Shown here one piece after another: positions 7,067 through 10,149 of a stretch of 10,149 nt of DNA; within the stretch, counting starts at the first letter, position 1, and each line of letters begins with the position of its first letter. Source of the DNA: Verrucomicrobiota bacterium (lineage in GTDB: Bacteria > Verrucomicrobiota > Verrucomicrobiia > Verrucomicrobiales > Verrucomicrobiaceae); NCBI GenBank assembly GCA_009885275.1, contig VFKY01000006.1:1-10149 (forward strand). The letters run 5' to 3'. The notes under the pieces are model-generated. The model saw only the letters and a list, made by a program, of their open reading frames with translations, made no database searches and was not told the DNA's origin. The translations under genes were made by a program, and so were the position numbers.

Positions 7067-7119
7067 GATTTAAGGTTCAAGGGGAGCACCAGTGATCAGT
7101 ACCTGAAACCTTGAACCTT
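7061..7119. terminator. Long inverted repeat between convergent genes, possible bidirectional terminator
   Basis: AAGGTTCAAGG (7072-7082) is the exact reverse complement of CCTTGAACCTT (7109-7119), with a 26-base loop. A second possible pairing joins AAGGTTTCA (7051-7059) and TGAAACCTT (7104-7112). The left side contains three 7-base units, GTTTAAG, ATTTAAG and GTTCAAG (7061-7081), the first holding the stop codon of the upstream gene. T-runs are short, so intrinsic termination is possible but not proven. Confidence 0.5.
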
Positions 7120-7123
7120 TGTC

Positions 7124-7888
7124 CTATTCCTTAAAATCCGTGTCTGCCGCAGTGATATCGAGTTCCTTAATCCACGCATTGCGATAGCGCACATCATGTC
7201 CTTCGCACTGGAGCTTTAAACCTTGTGGCGTGTCGGAGATGCCTGCACCACCCTCATTACCACCATCGACTCCTGAATTGGGGCCCCCATGAACCTTATT
7301 GATGACTTGATTGGTATGCACCTTAATACCGTTGAAAAACATGGAGACCAAAGGTTTTTCCACCATCTTGCCTTCTTTAAACCGCGCCGCGCGGAAAACA
7401 ATGTCGTAGCTATTCCACTTACCAAGGCCGTTGAAAGCATGATACGGTGAAGGGGTCTCGTTGATCACAGCGCCCATGCCATGCGATGTTTTATCGCCTT
7501 CACATATTTGAATTTCAAAGCGGTTTTGCAGATAGACTCCGCTGTTCCCTTTGGGATTCATGACGAGGAATTCAATATGCAGGCGAAAATCACGATAAGC
7601 CTTCTTAGTCACAATATCTGCTGCGCCATACTTGCCGCCATCTGCAGCACGATCATCTGTCATGACGGCACCCCCTTTATCAACAGGATCCTCTACGATC
7701 TTCCATTTAATGGGCATGGAAGAACCAAACCGTGGTCCCTCCCAGTAGGTCCATTTCGCATCGAGCATCTCCCGTGTGCCATCAATGATGACCTCCGCAT
7801 CAGTAGGTGGTTTCACGCCGATTCCTACGTCAGCATGGACAAAAAAAGAGATCACAGAAAATAGAAGGGTGAATGAGAGTCGTTTCAT
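7124..7888 (-). CDS. Exported DUF1080 (3-keto-disaccharide hydrolase family) protein
   Basis: This 254-residue protein belongs to the DUF1080 family (PF06439), a concanavalin-like beta-sandwich fold whose characterised members hydrolyse 3-keto-glycosides. The start at 7888 gives a signal peptide (MKRLSFTLLFSVISFFVHA, cut near residue 19). The upstream in-frame ATG (7942) would bury the signal and is rejected. Family hallmarks are FRLHIEFLVMNPKGNSGVYLQ (103-121 core), RFEIQI (123-128), GKWNSYDIVFRAARF (156-170), MFFNGIKVHTNQ (183-194) and the C-terminal GLKLQCEGHDVRYRNAWIKEL. It likely acts in the periplasm or outside on sugars or glycosides, with the substrate not readable. It is very frequent in multiple copies in Verrucomicrobia and Planctomycetes. 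It is a single gene with no obvious partner operon. Confidence 0.9.
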   Translation of the reverse strand: MKRLSFTLLFSVISFFVHADVGIGVKPPTDAEVIIDGTREMLDAKWTYWEGPRFGSSMPIKWKIVEDPVDKGGAVMTDDRAADGGKYGAADIVTKKAYRDFRLHIEFLVMNPKGNSGVYLQNRFEIQICEGDKTSHGMGAVINETPSPYHAFNGLGKWNSYDIVFRAARFKEGKMVEKPLVSMFFNGIKVHTNQVINKVHGGPNSGVDGGNEGGAGISDTPQGLKLQCEGHDVRYRNAWIKELDITAADTDFKE

Positions 7889-8038
7889 GATGATAGAGAG
7901 TGGCACAAGTATACGATCAACTGCCAGCAAATATTGCGTCATTCATGAATGCAGCGGTGATATTAAAATACCTTAGCATCTTGCAGCAAAGCATAAAAGT
8001 ATGTGTAAGATGCAGCTCTTGTTTTCCCTGCACGCCCG

Positions 8039-8743
8039 ATGAAACCCTTCATCACTCTCGCTCAAGCTCGCACACCCGATGGCGCGGAACTGTCTCTCCA
8101 TGCCCATGACGGACAGTTCTTCCTGCGAGTCAATCGGCAACCGCTCATGAGCACCACCGCCACGGAGTCGGAGCGCACCATGGCTCGACTCGTATGCGAT
8201 GGGCTAAATAGAGTAAGGAAACCACGAGTGCTCATCGGCGGACTCGGCTTCGGCTATACCCTAAAGGCAGTGCTGGAACTGGTCGGCACCGGAGCCACCG
8301 TGCATGTCGCCGAACTGCTTCCAGAAGTAGTCGAGTGGAATCGTAAATTTCTTCGCGAAGTAAACGGTTCCCTTCTCGGCGATCCCCGCGTCAAAGTCAT
8401 TGTCGGCGATGTCTTCACCGTGATTGCCGAGGCAAAGGAGGATTATTACGATGCCATCATGCTCGATGTGGACAATGGTCCAGTCGCGATGGTCAAAGAT
8501 GGCAATGATCGACTCTACGCCCGGGACGGATTGACCGCCAGCCTGCGCGTCCTCAAGCCGGGCGGACGCGCCGCCTTCTGGTCCGCCAGTCAGGACAGCA
8601 AGTTCTCCAAACGCCTGACTCAGGCAGGATTCAACGTTGAGGTGTTCTCTGCGAAATCGCATGAACGCGCTCGCCGTCCTTCGCATACGATTTTTGTCGG
8701 GCAGAAACCGGTGCCTAAAGTTGCGCCGTTAAAGAGGCGATAG
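8039..8743 (+). CDS. Spermidine-synthase-like methyltransferase-fold protein (PABS family)
   Basis: This 234-residue cytoplasmic protein has the Rossmann fold of spermidine/spermine synthases. The nucleotide-cofactor loop is IGGLGFGYTL (66-75). The acidic residue closing strand 2 is E92 in VHVAELLPEVVEWN. GDVF (123-126) follows, and the catalytic-site-like MLDVDNGP holds D143 and D145. A C-terminal strand region includes LKPGGRAAFWSAS. The N-terminal strands (ELSLHAHDGQFFLRVNRQPLMSTTATESE) match the short substrate-gating part of the family. No speD or speH (AdoMet decarboxylase) is nearby, so true polyamine synthesis is uncertain; many homologues of this size have no assigned substrate. It ends three bases before the next gene's ATG, indicating co-transcription. 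No Shine-Dalgarno is evident. Confidence 0.85.
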   Translation: MKPFITLAQARTPDGAELSLHAHDGQFFLRVNRQPLMSTTATESERTMARLVCDGLNRVRKPRVLIGGLGFGYTLKAVLELVGTGATVHVAELLPEVVEWNRKFLREVNGSLLGDPRVKVIVGDVFTVIAEAKEDYYDAIMLDVDNGPVAMVKDGNDRLYARDGLTASLRVLKPGGRAAFWSASQDSKFSKRLTQAGFNVEVFSAKSHERARRPSHTIFVGQKPVPKVAPLKRR

Positions 8744-8746
8744 GCC

Positions 8747-9070
8747 ATGAAACATGTTCTCTTTATCTGTTCACAGAACAAATTACGCAGCCCCACGGCG
8801 GAACAGGTGTTCGCTGACTTTCCCGGTGTCTCCACCGATTCCGCCGGCACCAATCACGATGCCGTCAATGAGTTAACCGAAGAGCACATCCTGTGGGCTG
8901 ACATCATTTTTGTGATGGAGAAAACGCATCGCCAGAAAGTGACGCGAAAGTTCGGCCGCCTCATCAAGCATCAACGCATCATCTGCCTCGATATCCCGGA
9001 TAACTATAGCTTCATGGAGGATGCGCTGATTGCGTTATTGAAACGCAAGGTCACGCCGTTGCTGGCGTAA
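8747..9070 (+). CDS. Low-molecular-weight protein-tyrosine-phosphatase-like protein
   Basis: This 107-residue protein starts MKHVLFICSQNKLRSPTAEQ. The P-loop CSQNKLRS is the C-x5-R-S signature (Cys8, Arg14) of low-molecular-weight tyrosine phosphatases and their arsenate-reductase relatives. STDSAGT (about 29-35) and IFVMEKTHRQKV match the family core. A candidate general-acid Asp sits in LDIPDNY (D82 or D85), replacing the usual DP-[FY]-type motif. At 107 residues it is shorter than classical members (about 150) and fits a compact group described as predicted protein tyrosine phosphatases (COG4551-like). It is placed three bases after the methyltransferase-like gene, so probably in the same transcript. 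The substrate is unknown. Confidence 0.87.
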   Translation: MKHVLFICSQNKLRSPTAEQVFADFPGVSTDSAGTNHDAVNELTEEHILWADIIFVMEKTHRQKVTRKFGRLIKHQRIICLDIPDNYSFMEDALIALLKRKVTPLLA

Positions 9071-9073
9071 GAT

Positions 9074-9091
9074 GCGGACGAGGGCGTCCGC
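9074..9091. terminator. Hairpin between convergent genes
   Basis: GCGGACG (9074-9080) pairs with CGTCCGC (9085-9091) around AGGG, filling most of the 28-base gap between two convergent genes. Only TTT follows on the plus strand, so this is a weak or factor-assisted terminator. The GCGGAC...GTCCGC motif followed by GCTCCG resembles dispersed hairpins I recall from Verrucomicrobia genomes. Confidence 0.5.
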
Positions 9092-9098
9092 GCTCCGT

Positions 9099-9740
9099 TT
9101 ACTTCTTAACTGCTTCAAAGACGGTCTTCGCGATCAGCTTGGCGCCGTCGTCATTGGGGTGCACGCGATCAGGGAAGAGCTCGGGCTTTTTATCAAGTGC
9201 TGCATAGAGATCGATGATGGGCAATTTCATCTCGTCAGCGGTTTTCTTGATAATCGGAATGATTTCATTTTTCACGATCTCATCGCGGATGCCGAAACTC
9301 CCCTGCGCGATGACCGGCACCGGATAGCAGAGAAAAACCTTCGCCTTCGGATTCGCTGTCTGTAATGCTTCGACAAGCGACTTGGTGGAGGCGGCAAACC
9401 CCTCCTTCTTGGCCCAATTCTGCGACTTGCTGTCGTTGGTGCCCAGCTTGATCACGACGATGTCGGCGGCAAAGGCCACCGCATCGGTATATGATTTCTG
9501 CTTCTTGTAGGGCTTATCTCCATCATCGAGCATGGTGGAGCCACTGTTGCCGAAGTTCTTTACGTCGTAATCCGCTCCAAGAAGTTCGCCCAGTTGCGTC
9601 GGATAGCGATTCTTTGGATCCTTCACCCCGGCACCTGCCGTGATGCTGTCGCCAACACAGGCAACTTTTATTTTTTCAGCGGAGAAAGCTACGCTATTTA
9701 AAGCGAGCACAGTGAGAGTGAGGAAGAGAAGGCGTTTCAT
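9099..9740 (-). CDS. Exported SGNH/GDSL hydrolase
   Basis: This 213-residue predicted esterase or lipase of the SGNH fold is secreted to the periplasm or beyond. The start at 9740 gives the signal peptide [21 protein letters not shown]; a longer in-frame ATG at 9935 overlaps the helicase gene on the other strand and is rejected. Catalytic blocks are all present: GDSI with nucleophile Ser32, block II Gly64 in NFGNSG, block III GTND with Asn102, and block V DRVHPN with Asp191 and His194. Size and layout match the acyl-carbohydrate esterase-like members, often used to remove acetyl groups from polysaccharides. The specific substrate is inferred, not visible. The divergent gap of about 117 bases to the helicase holds both promoters. 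Confidence 0.92.
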   Translation of the reverse strand: MKRLLFLTLTVLALNSVAFSAEKIKVACVGDSITAGAGVKDPKNRYPTQLGELLGADYDVKNFGNSGSTMLDDGDKPYKKQKSYTDAVAFAADIVVIKLGTNDSKSQNWAKKEGFAASTKSLVEALQTANPKAKVFLCYPVPVIAQGSFGIRDEIVKNEIIPIIKKTADEMKLPIIDLYAALDKKPELFPDRVHPNDDGAKLIAKTVFEAVKK

Positions 9741-9857
9741 AATGGAGTAGTGGAATACGCGAAATATACAGAATTCTTCCCGGCTGGGAAAAACAAAGTA
9801 GTCATCGCGCTCTGCATGAGGAAGATTGCTTCCCCCGCTGGCAGCAATCGAAGCAAC

Positions 9858-10149
9858 ATGCTCACCATTCGTTATCCTGAAGATCTCCCCATCACGGCTC
9901 GCCGTGAGGAGATCGTTGCGGCCATCGCCCGGCATCAGGTGGTGATCCTTGCAGGCGAGACCGGCTCCGGTAAAACGACCCAGCTTCCAAAGATGTGCCT
10001 CGAAGCCCTGCCGGAACTGCGAGGGAAAATCGGCTGCACGCAGCCGCGACGGGTCGCAGCCATGAGTGTTTCCAAACGCGTTGCCGAAGAGCTCGACGTG
10101 CAGTGGGGGCGCGAGGTCGGTTGCAAGATGCGTTTCAGCGACGACACCA
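9858..10149 (+). CDS. hrpA: DEAH-box ATP-dependent RNA helicase (HrpA-like), 5' part
   Basis: The visible 97 codons begin [20 protein letters not shown], typical of HrpA-type helicases. Motif I is [13 protein letters not shown] (ATP binding) and motif Ia is [19 protein letters not shown]. The gene runs off the window, so the DEAH motif and later domains cannot be seen. An in-frame ATG at 9816 would add 14 residues ([14 protein letters not shown]); I prefer 9858 because the family pattern starts there, although neither site has a Shine-Dalgarno. HrpA acts on RNA in the cytoplasm, with roles proposed in mRNA processing and rescue of stalled ribosomes. HrpB or a related DEAH helicase cannot be fully excluded from this fragment. 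Confidence 0.88.
   Translation, partial: MLTIRYPEDLPITARREEIVAAIARHQVVILAGETGSGKTTQLPKMCLEALPELRGKIGCTQPRRVAAMSVSKRVAEELDVQWGREVGCKMRFSDDT

Noticed and set aside
9741..9935. N-terminal extension of the SGNH hydrolase to 9935
   Set aside because: It would place 65 residues ahead of a clear signal peptide and overlap the helicase start on the other strand.
9935..10147. Minus-strand 70-residue open frame
   Set aside because: It is antisense to motif I and Ia of the DEAH helicase and has no motif of its own.
1..10149. CRISPR array, tRNA or rRNA genes, riboswitch
   Set aside because: No regularly spaced direct repeats, no cloverleaf-like sequence and no recognisable RNA-gene core were found on either strand by reading.

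Overview
The window looks like chromosomal DNA of a Verrucomicrobia-type (PVC superphylum) bacterium. The evidence is a very large exported beta-propeller protein ending in a Planctomycete/Verrucomicrobia-type heme (CxxCH) domain, an exported DUF1080-family (3-keto-disaccharide hydrolase) protein, a small exported SGNH hydrolase, starts almost without Shine-Dalgarno sequences, and intergenic hairpin repeats of a kind I associate with this group. The phylum is an inference; no rRNA or marker phylogeny is possible here.

Layout: bases 1-1409 (+) hold the 3' part of der (EngA), a ribosome-assembly GTPase. Bases about 1571-3369 hold an apparent mobile unit. It has a complete IS4-type DDE transposase (-) and a divergent 65-residue AbrB/MazE-like protein (+). 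They share a 56-bp AT-rich promoter gap containing a 20-bp palindrome, and the pair is bracketed by two inverted arms of about 100 bp, each carrying three small hairpins. Both genes stop inside the arms. A strong rho-independent terminator (3413-3444, - strand) follows, belonging to the 1034-residue propeller/heme gene (3469-6573, -). A divergent ArsC/Spx-like thioredoxin-fold gene (6704-7066, +) converges on the DUF1080 gene (7124-7888, -) across a long inverted repeat. A divergent two-gene unit (8039-9070, +) encodes a spermidine-synthase-like methyltransferase and a low-molecular-weight tyrosine-phosphatase-like protein. It converges on the SGNH hydrolase gene (9099-9740, -) over a hairpin. 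The start of a DEAH-box RNA helicase (HrpA-like, 9858 onward, +) runs off the end.

How the genes relate: the three minus-strand cargo genes (propeller/heme, DUF1080, SGNH) all carry signal peptides and fit an envelope or periplasmic carbohydrate-processing lifestyle. They are separate transcription units, not an operon. The plus-strand genes are mostly cytoplasmic housekeeping or small-molecule functions. The part most worth following up is the transposase/AbrB unit: the palindrome covers candidate -10 elements for both genes, which suggests self-regulated transposition, and the three-hairpin arms look like a dispersed structured repeat family rather than ordinary IS ends.
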